Below, piece after piece: positions 38,596 to 48,188 of a stretch of DNA of 64,000 bases; positions within the stretch are counted from its first letter, which is position 1, and each line of letters opens with the position of its first letter. The stretch spans positions 211,448 through 275,447 of the forward strand of contig NZ_CAJHBR010000003.1 in assembly GCF_904846695.1 (NCBI RefSeq), in the 5' to 3' direction. The stretch is from Psychrobacter urativorans (GTDB lineage Bacteria; Pseudomonadota; Gammaproteobacteria; Pseudomonadales; Moraxellaceae). The notes beneath the pieces are model-generated. The model was not told where the DNA came from, ran no database searches, and worked only from the letters and a program-made list of their open reading frames with translations. Both the position numbers and the translations under genes were made by a program.

Positions 38596-39981
38596 ATGAG
38601 CATTCGTCCTATTACAGCTGAAACTACTCCCGACTTAGCCTTTATATCACAGCATTTATTTACTGCGGTTTTGTGGGTCGATGAATCTCTAGATATCAAA
38701 TGGCTCAATACTCAGACTGAGCAACTGCTGGCTATTAGTCGTGGACGGCTACTGAATCATTCTATCTTGACCTTACTAGCTCCGGCAGAAACAAATGATG
38801 GCACCGACTTAGATGTAATAAAACAGTCAATAGATAAGCCACAATCAGGCGAAACCGCTACTCATAAAACCTATTCATTAACTGAGCGTTTCGCTCATGC
38901 CCACCAATATCAGCAGCCCTTTATCGATCATGATCATCGCATCAGCCCGCAATTACTAGAGGGTAATAGCAGCAGTCATAGTGGCGCTATACTGCTAGTA
39001 GACTATAGCGTGACGCCGGTCAGCTATGAGCAGCAGACTTACTTTATCATTGAGATGTGGAGTAAGGATCGACACAGCCGTATCTCAAAGGAGCAACGAC
39101 AACAGCAGCAATATGCTGTGGCCCGACATATGCTGCGCTCAGTAGCCCATGAGGTCAAAAACCCTTTGGCTGGGATTCGCGGGGCGGCGCAGCTACTACA
39201 ACGTCAGTTTGCTAAAGTGAACGATTTGTCCTCAGTGGATAGTTTAGTTACTGCTATAGCAGCCAATGATACTGAGCCAAATATCAAAACTATAAACCAA
39301 AAGTTACTGACTTATACTGATATTATCATCTCAGAAACTGACCGCTTGACTCAACTCATCAGCCAACTTCTTGGCTCTAATCAACTGCCCAATTGGCAAG
39401 CGCTAAATATTCATCAAACCCTTGAACACGTGTTAACTTTAGTATTGAGTCAGTATCCAACCGTCAAACTACAGCGCGATTATGATTTATCTATACCAGA
39501 CTTAGTAGCGGATAAAGATCAGTTGATTCAAGTATTTTTAAACTTAATAAACAACGCTTGTGAGTCGATGCTAGAGCATCAGCAAGTGCTAGTGAATAGT
39601 GCTAATACTATTCACTCTAGTGCAGCAACGATTAATAATAGCTCAGTAGACAATTTACCCAAGCCAACTACTTATCAAGCAAAGCTAGCTATTCAGACAC
39701 GCATTGCTTTTCAACATACCATCGGCAGCCAGCAACATAAGCAAGTGTTGCAAGTCACTATTACTGATAACGGCAGCGGCATAGACTCCGCGCTTATTGG
39801 TCAGATATTCTTTCCGATGGTGACTAGTCGTGCAGCTGGGACAGGCTTAGGGTTAGCGATTGTCCAAGATATTGTTAGCCGACATCATGGTATGATAGAT
39901 GTTATCTCCCAACAGATGCCCGATAGTAGCGAGACTAGCTTCATCTTATACTTGCCTTTTACTCAACCTATCACTAGCTGA
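38596..39981 (+). CDS. ntrB: Nitrogen regulation sensor kinase NtrB (GlnL)
   Basis: 461 residues with no membrane helix, as expected for the cytoplasmic kinase that reads PII. A PAS-like domain (about 15-150) precedes HisKA (SVAHEVKNPLAGIRGAAQLL, phospho-His near residue 185). HATPase follows with NLINNACESML, TDNGSGID and GTGLGLAIVQDIV. A Ser/Asn-rich insert sits in the ATPase domain near 335-365. It is 78 bases upstream of ntrC. Neither glnA nor glnK is adjacent, unlike in enterobacteria. Confidence 0.9.
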   Translation: MSIRPITAETTPDLAFISQHLFTAVLWVDESLDIKWLNTQTEQLLAISRGRLLNHSILTLLAPAETNDGTDLDVIKQSIDKPQSGETATHKTYSLTERFAHAHQYQQPFIDHDHRISPQLLEGNSSSHSGAILLVDYSVTPVSYEQQTYFIIEMWSKDRHSRISKEQRQQQQYAVARHMLRSVAHEVKNPLAGIRGAAQLLQRQFAKVNDLSSVDSLVTAIAANDTEPNIKTINQKLLTYTDIIISETDRLTQLISQLLGSNQLPNWQALNIHQTLEHVLTLVLSQYPTVKLQRDYDLSIPDLVADKDQLIQVFLNLINNACESMLEHQQVLVNSANTIHSSAATINNSSVDNLPKPTTYQAKLAIQTRIAFQHTIGSQQHKQVLQVTITDNGSGIDSALIGQIFFPMVTSRAAGTGLGLAIVQDIVSRHHGMIDVISQQMPDSSETSFILYLPFTQPITS

Positions 39982-40059
39982 AGTTGGCTCGGTAAACCGC
40001 ACCGATTCGAGTAACAGGCTAAGTAAGCATTTGGCTCAATTATCTTTAAAGGCTTATAT

Positions 40060-42012
40060 ATGACTAAGCGTTATGATACTGATATAGACAATACTGTGAA
40101 TAACTCTGCTAATAGCAGTTCTGATGACGATTATAAAACCAATAGTGCTGACAATATTAGCCAAATGAGCGCTAGCTCCGATAAAATTGCAACGTTATGG
40201 CTTATTGATGACGATGCTGCGCTGCGTTTGGTGCTCGCTGATACTTTTAGCGATGCCAATCTCGAGGTGATCAGCTTTACTCAAGCGCAAGCGGCGTGGA
40301 TACGACTCAACGATGTGTTGCAGCAGCATGAGAGCCACGCCATTCTACCGGATGTTATCTTGACGGATATTCGTATGCCGATGATGGATGGCTTATCATT
40401 CAGCGATTGGGTGCACAGTAATTTCCCTAAACTGCCTATAGTCATCATGACCGCCCATTCAGATATCACTTCAGCCATTGATAGTTATCAGACGGGTGCT
40501 TTTGACTATTTACCTAAGCCTTTTGATTTAGATGACGCCGTTGCCACTATATATAAAGCTATTGATTATCAGCCTAGTGAGCAGAAGAACCAGCAAACCA
40601 CTGCCAATAACATAGATAAAAAAGATCAGCAAATTAGTGACAATATTAATGACAGTGTTAGCAAAAATTTTAATAGTAAGGCTAGTGACGATACTAAGGC
40701 CGGTGTTGACAATATTAATAACACCGCGAGCATTACTGGCACTGGCAACAGGGAAAGTAGTATCAGTATAAAACCAGCTGTAAAACCGATTATAAAAGAT
40801 AAAGCGGTAATAGAAGACCCTAGCAGTAAGGATAATCCCAGTGGAATTATCGGTCAGTCGCAAGCGATGCAAACCGTATTCCGTGCTATAGGCCGCCTAG
40901 CCCACTCTCCTATTACCGTGCTTATTACTGGCGAGTCCGGTACTGGTAAAGAGTTGGTAGCTAGCGCATTGCATCAGCATTCCCCACGAGCGCAGCAGCC
41001 CTTTATTGCGCTCAATATGGCCGCTATTCCTCATGACTTGATTGAGTCTGAGTTATTCGGTCACGAAAAAGGCGCTTTTACCGGCGCCACAACCCAGCGC
41101 CAAGGACGCTTTGAGCAAGCCGATGGTGGTACGCTATTTTTAGATGAAATTGGTGATATGCCTTTTAGTACTCAGACGCGCTTATTGCGAGTATTGGCCA
41201 ATGGCGAGTTTTATCGAGTTGGCGGTCAACAGCCCGTAAAAGTCGATGTACGTATCATTGCTGCCACCCATCAAAACTTAGAGTATCTAGTGCAACAAGG
41301 TAAATTTCGAGAAGATTTGTTTTATCGCCTCAATGTCATTCGCCTACCACTGCCACCGTTACGATCTAGGCGTGAAGATATCCCTGCGCTCGCCAGCCAT
41401 TTTATGCAGCGGGCTAGTGAGCAGATGAACACCACAGCTAAGCAGTTGTACCCTGACGCCATGCATATTGTGCAAAACTTTGACTGGCGTGGCAATGTTC
41501 GCCAGTTAGAGAACGTCTGTCTTTGGCTAACAGTAATGACTACTGGTGATAAAGTGCTAGCTGAAGATTTGCCCCCAGAGCTGTTAGCGATAGTCGATAA
41601 CCCTCCGCTACAGCCAGCTCAATTCAACCAGCAGCAGCATATTCAGATAGATAGGATTCCACAGTCCAGCTCACTAAATATCAATCCTGATTCATCGGTA
41701 TTAACAGGAACGACTAGTACGCCTGCAACTGTCCCTCACGCTTCTACTTCTGCTACCCTAAATATGAGCTGGCAACAAGCGCTAGCAGTCTGGGCAAAGC
41801 AGTCCTTACAAGAGGGAACTACTGATATTCTACAGCTAGCAAACCCTGAGTTTGAGCGTATCCTATTGAGTGCCGCCCTCACCCATAGTGAGGGTAAAAA
41901 GAACCTTGCTGCTACTCTATTAGGTTGGGGGCGCAATACTCTGACCCGTAAACTAGCATTATTAGAGGACTCGACAGTAGAGACAACAGCAGCTAGCAAA
42001 ACCGATAGTTAA
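40060..42012 (+). CDS. ntrC: Sigma-54 response regulator NtrC (GlnG)
   Basis: 650 residues against about 470 in E. coli. A 45-residue Asn/Asp/Ser-rich tail precedes the receiver domain ([12 protein letters not shown]; phospho-acceptor Asp103 in [12 protein letters not shown]; lysine in YLPKPFDL). A disordered Asn/Asp/Ser/Lys linker covers about residues 170-260. The AAA+ domain has Walker A GESGTGKE, the sigma-54 contact EKGAFTGA, Walker [13 protein letters not shown] and the arginine region. A Ser/Thr/Pro linker leads to a Fis-type helix-turn-helix ([19 protein letters not shown]). All functional motifs are intact. It activates sigma-54 promoters under nitrogen limitation. Confidence 0.92.
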   Translation: MTKRYDTDIDNTVNNSANSSSDDDYKTNSADNISQMSASSDKIATLWLIDDDAALRLVLADTFSDANLEVISFTQAQAAWIRLNDVLQQHESHAILPDVILTDIRMPMMDGLSFSDWVHSNFPKLPIVIMTAHSDITSAIDSYQTGAFDYLPKPFDLDDAVATIYKAIDYQPSEQKNQQTTANNIDKKDQQISDNINDSVSKNFNSKASDDTKAGVDNINNTASITGTGNRESSISIKPAVKPIIKDKAVIEDPSSKDNPSGIIGQSQAMQTVFRAIGRLAHSPITVLITGESGTGKELVASALHQHSPRAQQPFIALNMAAIPHDLIESELFGHEKGAFTGATTQRQGRFEQADGGTLFLDEIGDMPFSTQTRLLRVLANGEFYRVGGQQPVKVDVRIIAATHQNLEYLVQQGKFREDLFYRLNVIRLPLPPLRSRREDIPALASHFMQRASEQMNTTAKQLYPDAMHIVQNFDWRGNVRQLENVCLWLTVMTTGDKVLAEDLPPELLAIVDNPPLQPAQFNQQQHIQIDRIPQSSSLNINPDSSVLTGTTSTPATVPHASTSATLNMSWQQALAVWAKQSLQEGTTDILQLANPEFERILLSAALTHSEGKKNLAATLLGWGRNTLTRKLALLEDSTVETTAASKTDS

Positions 42013-42120
42013 ATAAATATTTATCATAATAAATTATATAAAATATACATTTATATCAATGGCTTAGTACTAAAAAATTAATATATCGATAAAAACATCA
42101 AAATTAACTGCAAAAAGGGC

Positions 42121-42148
42121 TTGCCAAACTATTCAAACTCTATATAAT
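42121..42148 (+). promoter_or_regulatory. Probable sigma-70 promoter of tRNA-Leu
   Basis: TTGCCA at 42121-42126 and TATAAT at 42143-42148 with a 16-base spacer. The tRNA begins 87 bases after the -10 box, leaving a short 5' leader for processing. Confidence 0.6.
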
Positions 42149-42235
42149 AGCCAACCACTGAGACGCACTACCGAATCAGTTAACTATCTGTATGTCGTTT
42201 GAATTTGAACGTTAATAATGATAGAGTAACGAAAT

Positions 42236-42320
42236 GGGGCTGTGGCGGAATTGGTAGACGCACTAGATTTAGGTTCTAGCGCCGCAAGGTGTGAGAGTTC
42301 GAGTCTCTCCAGCCCCACCA
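42236..42320 (+). tRNA. tRNA-Leu (anticodon UAG)
   Basis: 85 bases including encoded CCA. The 7-bp acceptor stem pairs GGGGCTG with CAGCCCC. The anticodon stem CTAGA/TCTAG encloses loop TTTAGGT, with anticodon TAG at 42270-42272, reading CUN leucine codons. A long variable arm (class II) and GTTCGAGTC in the T arm are present. It is followed by a strong terminator and forms a single-tRNA unit. Confidence 0.97.
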
Positions 42321-42354
42321 TTTTCGGATAGTACATCTTAGACCAGATTAAAAA

Positions 42355-42382
42355 TCAACCTGCTTTTTAGCAGGTTTTTTTG
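42355..42382 (+). terminator. Rho-independent terminator of tRNA-Leu
   Basis: aacctgct (42357-42364) / agcaggtt (42369-42376), loop TTTT, then a T7 tract. Confidence 0.9.
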
Positions 42383-42509
42383 TGTCTGCGATTTGAGTGA
42401 TAAATCCAGTAGCGACTCCTAGTTATAGGTAGTGTAAACTGTCATAGGGCAGCACTTGCAACCGCAAATTCTGCCATCTATTAGTGTATAAAGTGATTGG
42501 ATTAAAACA

Positions 42510-43037
42510 ATGAGTAAAGGATTATGGGTAGCTATAGGCTTGCTAGTAGTAGCGGTAGCTTGGTTTGTGGGTATCAACGTCTTATATAAGCCGGCTGAAT
42601 CGACCGATGCCAATGCTACTGTGACTGCTGCGGATTCCAATACCAAGATTATGATGAGCTTAGAGAAATTTGCAGGTTTTCATCATGATGCAGATATTCT
42701 GTTAAAAGAATTAACCGTTCTAAAAGCCGATACCCAAAGTGCCATTGCTACTAAGGACATTAAGCTATTAGGGCTTGCTATCAATAATACTTATAGAGTG
42801 ATGGACAATATAGATATTAACCGTGTACCTACTATTGCCCCGTTTGAGGTTTGTGATGAAGCTTTGAATACCTTGAGTCGTTATGTTGTCAGTGCTAAGA
42901 GTTATTACTCTAATCCCAAAAAAACGCCTATAGATGAAGTTAATGAGAAAAAGAAAGTCTTTGATACTAACTTTGCTCAGTGTGAGAGCATTGTGAATGA
43001 CAAGACTGTCGAAGCCCTTTATCAAGACTATCAATAA
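42510..43037 (+). CDS. Membrane-anchored periplasmic protein, unknown
   Basis: 175 residues. One N-terminal helix (about 5-26, GLWVAIGLLVVAVAWFVGIN) with a short positive-inside start suggests an anchored protein whose body lies in the periplasm. The body is mostly helical and polar, with Cys residues in FEVCDEAL and FAQCESIV that could pair. No motif I recognise. The ribosome site is weak. It is convergent with the kinase gene, whose stop is only eight bases away. Confidence 0.65.
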   Translation: MSKGLWVAIGLLVVAVAWFVGINVLYKPAESTDANATVTAADSNTKIMMSLEKFAGFHHDADILLKELTVLKADTQSAIATKDIKLLGLAINNTYRVMDNIDINRVPTIAPFEVCDEALNTLSRYVVSAKSYYSNPKKTPIDEVNEKKKVFDTNFAQCESIVNDKTVEALYQDYQ

Positions 43038-43044
43038 TACGGCC

Positions 43045-44163
43045 CTAGTTGTCTGTGAATAACTCTAAATCTACTACAACACTTTGCATATCCTGATAAC
43101 GATTTTTAATCTGTTTAGCTAACGCTTTATTAATAATAACCTGGTACTGCTGATATTTAACTGGCAATACAGGGATGGACTGTTGGCAATGTTCAATCGC
43201 CCACTCTTTTAGCGGATCCCTACTTCCCACTGTAATATTAAATGGCCGTTCACCAATCAATATCTCATACATCATAATCCCAAAGGCATAAACATCGCTT
43301 TGCTCAGTAGCCGCGTGTCCTTGCCAACGTTCAGGGGCAAGATAAGCTGGCGTACCAGCAGTATTTATCTTAACGTCTTTACTCACTCCCCTATCAATAC
43401 GCTCAGCTAAAGCAAAATCCGTTAATAGCAAACTAGCTATCTTCCTATTGGCATTAGTATCATTAGCCGCATTAATCTCAGTAGCCGTATTAATAGCAGT
43501 AGTATTACTTGATAAAAAAATGTTTTTTAGCACTGGCTCACTAAGCAAAACATTACTTGGCTTAAGATCATTATGTAGCCAACCTTGTTTATGCAAAGCC
43601 GCTATAATACAAGCCGCTTGCTTAATAAAGTGCTGTTTTTGCACAGGGGTTAACGATGAGTGTTGCTTACTCTTTAGCTGCTGCGCTAAGCTACCTAATG
43701 GATAAAAAGGCAGCACTAAATGGCTAAGCTGATAAGGTTGCTGGAGTAGGTTTATAGGCGAGGTTGTATAAGCTAGTGTAGGCGGTGCTATAGCTAGAGT
43801 GGCTGTTGGCGATTGTTGCGAGATCTGTAAAGCTTGTAGCACGTGAGCTTCATGATTTAGATCAGCTGCCTGATAACTATTACTGCTATCAGCTATAGTC
43901 AGTTGCCATTTAATCATTACGGCCCCAAACGATGGATGGCGAGCGCGAGTCAATCCTTGGTAAAGTACTGTTTGAGTGATGGCTTGTTGATTAGTAGCAG
44001 TTTGGCAAAATTCATCTTGACTACTACTCTGCTGACTAATACGTTGATGAACTATCTGACTATAATCCAACTGTAAAAATATAGCGGTAATTTCTGGCAA
44101 TAGTTGCTTAGACTGCCGCTGCAAAGCTTGTATTTGCGAGCAATTACTGGCACTATTTTTCAT
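43045..44163 (-). CDS. Eukaryotic-type Ser/Thr protein kinase with variant motifs
   Basis: 372 residues, one kinase domain with no membrane helix or sensor domain. The nucleotide Lys is K85 in AVMIKW and the helix-C Glu is E105. The catalytic loop is HNDLKPSN (D199, N204), with Asn replacing the usual Arg. The metal motif is DFA (D249) instead of DFG. The activation segment ends GTPAYLAPERW, with DVYAFGIMMYEIL after it. All catalytic residues are present, so activity is likely; loss of the HRD Arg suggests no activation-loop phosphorylation control. An Asn/Thr-rich insert covers 212-240. AAGG precedes the ATG. Targets unknown. Confidence 0.85.
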   Translation of the reverse strand: MKNSASNCSQIQALQRQSKQLLPEITAIFLQLDYSQIVHQRISQQSSSQDEFCQTATNQQAITQTVLYQGLTRARHPSFGAVMIKWQLTIADSSNSYQAADLNHEAHVLQALQISQQSPTATLAIAPPTLAYTTSPINLLQQPYQLSHLVLPFYPLGSLAQQLKSKQHSSLTPVQKQHFIKQAACIIAALHKQGWLHNDLKPSNVLLSEPVLKNIFLSSNTTAINTATEINAANDTNANRKIASLLLTDFALAERIDRGVSKDVKINTAGTPAYLAPERWQGHAATEQSDVYAFGIMMYEILIGERPFNITVGSRDPLKEWAIEHCQQSIPVLPVKYQQYQVIINKALAKQIKNRYQDMQSVVVDLELFTDN

Positions 44164-44366
44164 GTTATAACCTTGCTATTAACTGTCATAAGTTTTGCCA
44201 TAGCTTGTGATCTTAACTTATATTCTGTGCAAATAGTTGCTTTACAATTATAGACTACCTTAGCTCATATGCCGTTGAGTGGGGTATATTATTACAGCGA
44301 TTCAACCTTGATACATTCGCCAGCCAGCTTTTAAAAAAACCTTCATTTATTAACAATAGAGTCATT

Positions 44367-45341
44367 ATGTCCCAGTCCCTTGAGTCTTCTAGTGGTTATG
44401 CCCTACCCGCGCCTTTACTCGATTTGTTAAGTCAATATTTGCAGCAGCAAGTCACTCCTACTATCGAGATAGATCCTGCCCAACTGGCTTATCGTTGGGT
44501 TGGGGGCGCTACGGGTCATTTAGAGCCGTTAGTGGTCAATCTATTTTTGAACTTAGATGATTTGCATGGTATTGACACGCAAAAATCAAAACTGATCCAA
44601 AACACTCGCCAATTCTTAAAAGGCTATCCAGCCAATCATGTGTTGATGACTGGTACGCGCGGTGCTGGCAAGTCCTCCTTGATTCGGGCTTTACTGCAAG
44701 CCTATCATAAGGAAGGTCTACGAGTTATTGAGATCGCTCGTGATGATTTACTAGTATTGGACAAGATTCGCGCGGCTATTAATCAGCTGCCTGCTGACTG
44801 CAACTGCCGCTACGTAGTCTATTGTGATGACTTAGCCTTTAATGGGCAAGATGAGAGTTATCGTACGCTAAAAAGTGTACTAGATGGTGCGCTCGACTCT
44901 GAGCAAGATAAGCTATTGGTCTACGCCACTAGTAATCGTCGCCATCTGTTACCACAATTAATGAAAGACAATATTAATATCTATAATGGGCAGACCGATG
45001 AAGTCAACCCTTACGAGACTATAGATGAGACCGTATCGTTATCGGATCGTTTTGGTTTGTGGTTATCATTTTATCCAATGGATCAAACCACTTACTTGCA
45101 GATCGTGCAACATTATCTGACTTTACAGAGTAAACCGCTTGCAGATAGTTTGGCTAGCGGCACTGCTAACTCAGTGCTTGAACAAGCTATAGATGATGAG
45201 GGTGCGCTTGCTGATAAAGTCAGAGCCGATGCATTACGTTGGGCGTCAGAGCGTGGCGGCCGTTCGGGACGAGTAGCTTATCAATTCAGCCGCTATTGGA
45301 GCGGTAAGAGGCAACTGGCTGCTACTGATAGTGAATCTTGA
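44367..45341 (+). CDS. DUF815-type P-loop ATPase
   Basis: 324 residues. AAA-like P-loop domain: Walker A GTRGAGKSS (residues 96-104), Walker B VVYCDDLAF (D154, D155), a sensor-like ATSNRRHLLP near 195, and ERGGRSGRVAYQF near the C-terminus. This set matches the DUF815 family, widely conserved and without an established function. The N-terminal about 60 residues are helical. It is divergent from the kinase gene and not in an operon. Confidence 0.85.
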   Translation: MSQSLESSSGYALPAPLLDLLSQYLQQQVTPTIEIDPAQLAYRWVGGATGHLEPLVVNLFLNLDDLHGIDTQKSKLIQNTRQFLKGYPANHVLMTGTRGAGKSSLIRALLQAYHKEGLRVIEIARDDLLVLDKIRAAINQLPADCNCRYVVYCDDLAFNGQDESYRTLKSVLDGALDSEQDKLLVYATSNRRHLLPQLMKDNINIYNGQTDEVNPYETIDETVSLSDRFGLWLSFYPMDQTTYLQIVQHYLTLQSKPLADSLASGTANSVLEQAIDDEGALADKVRADALRWASERGGRSGRVAYQFSRYWSGKRQLAATDSES

Positions 45342-45500
45342 GATGCATTAACTTGCCTCGCTTTAGTAAGCTTATGCCTATAAGTGTGTGCTTACTAATA
45401 GCATAAAGAGCTGTTTAGTTTTGAAAAGTTTAAGCTGCGCTGCAGGTAATAGTTGCTGATCATAATCCTATTACTAGGGCGTGCTAGACTGCCTTCAAAG

Positions 45501-46706
45501 CTAGTATTTACGCCCCTCACTAGCAAGCGCAGAGCCAATATATTCAACTCGGCTGTCACTTTGGCTAGCTAATCCTAACGATTTACCACTGACTCTATAT
45601 TGGGCAAAATCTGCTGCCAACCATAAGTTACCATGATAGCTGCTTTGGGCATCAAGACGAATATGTCCCATATTATCTTTATCACTAGCTGGCTTATCAT
45701 AGCTTTGATAACGGGCGCTAAAATGGGTCAAGATGAGATTATTAAGGCCAACCTGTTGAGCGAATTGACCTATCTGCTGCGCGCTACTGTGCATGGGATC
45801 GAAATCAGGATGCTTAGCTTGCGCTTTAGCTTGAATCTTGGCGAGCATCTCAGCGGTATAAGTAGCTTCATGAACCAATAAATCGGTATCTTGCACTGCT
45901 GATGTTAGACAAGTCGCTGTGTCATTATCACCTGCGACAACTATCCGAGTGCGTAGCTCTTCATTATGGACGTAATCTGCTGACAGTAATGTTTGCCCTT
46001 CTGCCGTACAAACATCTTCACCTTGTTGCAGTTTGCCCCATAGCGCGCTAGCTGCAATCCCTTGCGCTGCCAATTTGTCAGTATCTAAGCGCCGATGGCT
46101 AATAGTCTGAGTGATACCAAAAGCATGAGAAGGTACCCGATGCGATAGCTTCACAACATCGATTTTTAGTTGCTGCTGCTTGTCCAGATTCAGAGTCACT
46201 ACGGCTGCCGCTGGGCTGTTTTGAGCAGACAATAACTCCTCAATCGCTATAAAATTAATAGCGAAAGGCAAGTATAACTCAGTAGTTAGCTTCACGGCAT
46301 CGAGCAAGTCGGCAATCGCTTGAGGAGCAATAAGGGTAAGCGCTGTAGTCCGTCCTGACATGGCGGCACTGGCCAGCAGACCAGGCAATCCATAGCAATG
46401 GTCGCCATGGACGTGGGTAATACAGATGGCGCTAAGCTGATGTAATGACAGTTTGGTGTGTAATAGTTGCTGCTGCGTGCCTTCGCCACAGTCAATTAAT
46501 ACCCAAGGCCGTGACTTTTTATTTTGATAGTTACTGTTTGAGTGACTGCTTACATCACTATTGGAGCCACTATCTAGGTTATGGCGTTGATTATTATCTT
46601 TGGTACCTGCTAGATGAGGATTCAAGCATTCAACAGCTAGCGCAGTGACGTTGCGCTGCTTAGTAGGGACTCCTGCAGAAGTCCCCAAAAAGGTCAGTTG
46701 TAACAT
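45501..46706 (-). CDS. rnz: Ribonuclease Z (tRNA 3' endonuclease)
   Basis: Metallo-beta-lactamase-fold enzyme that trims tRNA 3' ends. 401 residues against about 310 usual. Signature ITHVHGDHCYGLPGLL (zinc ligands H98, H100, D102, H103), then LSHRVPSHAFG, VAGDNDTATC, HEATY and ILTHFSARY. The excess comes partly from a polar Ser/Asn/His insert at about residues 35-65 between the first two strands, and from a C-terminal tail. GAGGTGA before the ATG is a strong ribosome site. The only tRNA in the window encodes its own CCA, so RNase Z may serve other substrates or other tRNAs. Confidence 0.9.
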   Translation of the reverse strand: MLQLTFLGTSAGVPTKQRNVTALAVECLNPHLAGTKDNNQRHNLDSGSNSDVSSHSNSNYQNKKSRPWVLIDCGEGTQQQLLHTKLSLHQLSAICITHVHGDHCYGLPGLLASAAMSGRTTALTLIAPQAIADLLDAVKLTTELYLPFAINFIAIEELLSAQNSPAAAVVTLNLDKQQQLKIDVVKLSHRVPSHAFGITQTISHRRLDTDKLAAQGIAASALWGKLQQGEDVCTAEGQTLLSADYVHNEELRTRIVVAGDNDTATCLTSAVQDTDLLVHEATYTAEMLAKIQAKAQAKHPDFDPMHSSAQQIGQFAQQVGLNNLILTHFSARYQSYDKPASDKDNMGHIRLDAQSSYHGNLWLAADFAQYRVSGKSLGLASQSDSRVEYIGSALASEGRKY

Positions 46707-46824
46707 AGCTCACCTCTATTAAACAATACTGTCGTTAAAAATTCCAAGTTTAGCAATGCTAGGTTTAACAATATTGGGTTTAACAGCTTTATGGGTAACA
46801 AGCTACGCTTTGAGACCATCATAG

Positions 46825-47052
46825 CTAGGGCAACTGACATAATACGGTTTTTCCACCTTCGATGATCTGACCACCACTAGCAAAACATTCGTTGGCCATG
46901 TTTGACTCATGAGACTTCCATCCCCCATAAAAGCTAGCCGCACAAAGCAACGCTACTAGTAGTTTTTGTGACCAAGCCCTCATGGAGTTATCTTTAACAT
47001 TAGCAGCTGGTTCATCGGTTAGTTTTGACGGTCTGTTGTCGGGGTCTTTCAT
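46825..47052 (-). CDS. Small single-pass membrane protein, unknown
   Basis: 75 residues: polar N-terminus of about 28, one helix (QKLLVALLCAASFYGGW), then a short periplasmic or cytoplasmic tail with two Cys (NECFASGG, TVLCQLP). AAGG lies before the ATG. Not recognised. It sits between RNase Z and the GST gene, all on the minus strand, with gaps of 118 and 190 bases. Confidence 0.55.
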   Translation of the reverse strand: MKDPDNRPSKLTDEPAANVKDNSMRAWSQKLLVALLCAASFYGGWKSHESNMANECFASGGQIIEGGKTVLCQLP

Positions 47053-47242
47053 CCTATTGCCTTATCAAGAAGCGGTTCATCAGTAATGGCTGGTCATTAG
47101 TGATGATAATAAATTCGTATATATAGTAGTAAAGATTATGCTTTGCCAAACGGCTGCTGCGTGATAACTAGGCTGTGTTAAACTTTCAAGCTTAAAAGGT
47201 AAAGTTAAATAATAAGCTTAAAACACCCTAACCCAAGCCCTA

Positions 47243-47911
47243 TTAGAACTTGACCCGACCACCCTTCTCTACTGCACGTTTGAAGGCTGGGCGCTCTTCA
47301 CAGCGTTTGAGCCAATTAAGTAAATTAACATATTTTACTTTATCCAAGCCTGGTCCTGCATTAGCCCCTGTTACGGCAATATGCATCTGAATATCAGCGG
47401 CGCTAAAAGCAGTGCCAGCGAACCAATGATTGTCTTGCAGCTGTTGCTCCATCATATTTAGCATAGTCTCCAAACTGCTACTAATCATGCTGTTTTCAAC
47501 TTGCTTGCGAATCCCTTTAGTGATCGGCTTAATCAACATCGGTGATCTTTGCACTACTTTTGTAAATACTAAGCGCATAACCAATAATGGCATTACTGAG
47601 GCCTCAGAAAAATGCAACCAAAAGGTATAATCTTCCCAAGCTGTCTCATCGCTATCTACGGGCTTAAATTCCTGCTGTTTATCATAATGTTTCAGTAGGT
47701 ATTCGATAATAAAACCTGACTCCACTAAAGGGCGCTCATCGACTTCTAATATAGGCGCATGGCCTAGAGGATGGATTTTTTTTAGGCTATCTGGTGCTAA
47801 GTGTGACTTATTACGCTTATAAGTCGTCAGCTTATAATCCGCATTTAGCTCTTCTAGTAGCCATAAGATGCGAAACGAGCGTGCGTTTTCTAAATGATGC
47901 AAATGTAGCAT
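47243..47911 (-). CDS. Glutathione S-transferase family protein
   Basis: 222 residues. N-terminal thioredoxin-like domain (LHHLENARSFRILWLLEELN; cis-Pro in GHAPILEV; glutathione gamma-Glu contact VESGFIIEYL). The C-terminal all-helical domain contains WFAGTAFSAADIQMHIAV, the N-capping Asp motif of GSTs. The N-terminal Ser (near residue 12) could be the catalytic residue. Substrate unknown. AGGA precedes the ATG. Confidence 0.88.
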   Translation of the reverse strand: MLHLHHLENARSFRILWLLEELNADYKLTTYKRNKSHLAPDSLKKIHPLGHAPILEVDERPLVESGFIIEYLLKHYDKQQEFKPVDSDETAWEDYTFWLHFSEASVMPLLVMRLVFTKVVQRSPMLIKPITKGIRKQVENSMISSSLETMLNMMEQQLQDNHWFAGTAFSAADIQMHIAVTGANAGPGLDKVKYVNLLNWLKRCEERPAFKRAVEKGGRVKF

Positions 47912-48188
47912 AAATTATCCTATTAATGAGTAGTCATAAATGACAGCTATTTATTCAGATAGGCCACTTATGATTGCAGAAATTGTCAGTACAAATATTA
48001 TCGATCATACCGCAATTATTAGCTGTTTTGAACTATCTAACAGGCTCACAGTTACGAAAAACAATATCTGCTTAGTCAAGGTTGAGCGGCTTATATTCTG
48101 GTTGAGCTTTATTTAATAGTTTCAGCTATACCAACCGCCGTTTTGGTTGCTGTATAAGTAGCTATACTATTCTTAAATGAATAGTAGG

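Noticed and set aside
45363..45398. 9-bp hairpin after the DUF815 gene as a terminator
   Set aside because: Stem is AT-rich and no T run follows on either strand; too weak to list.
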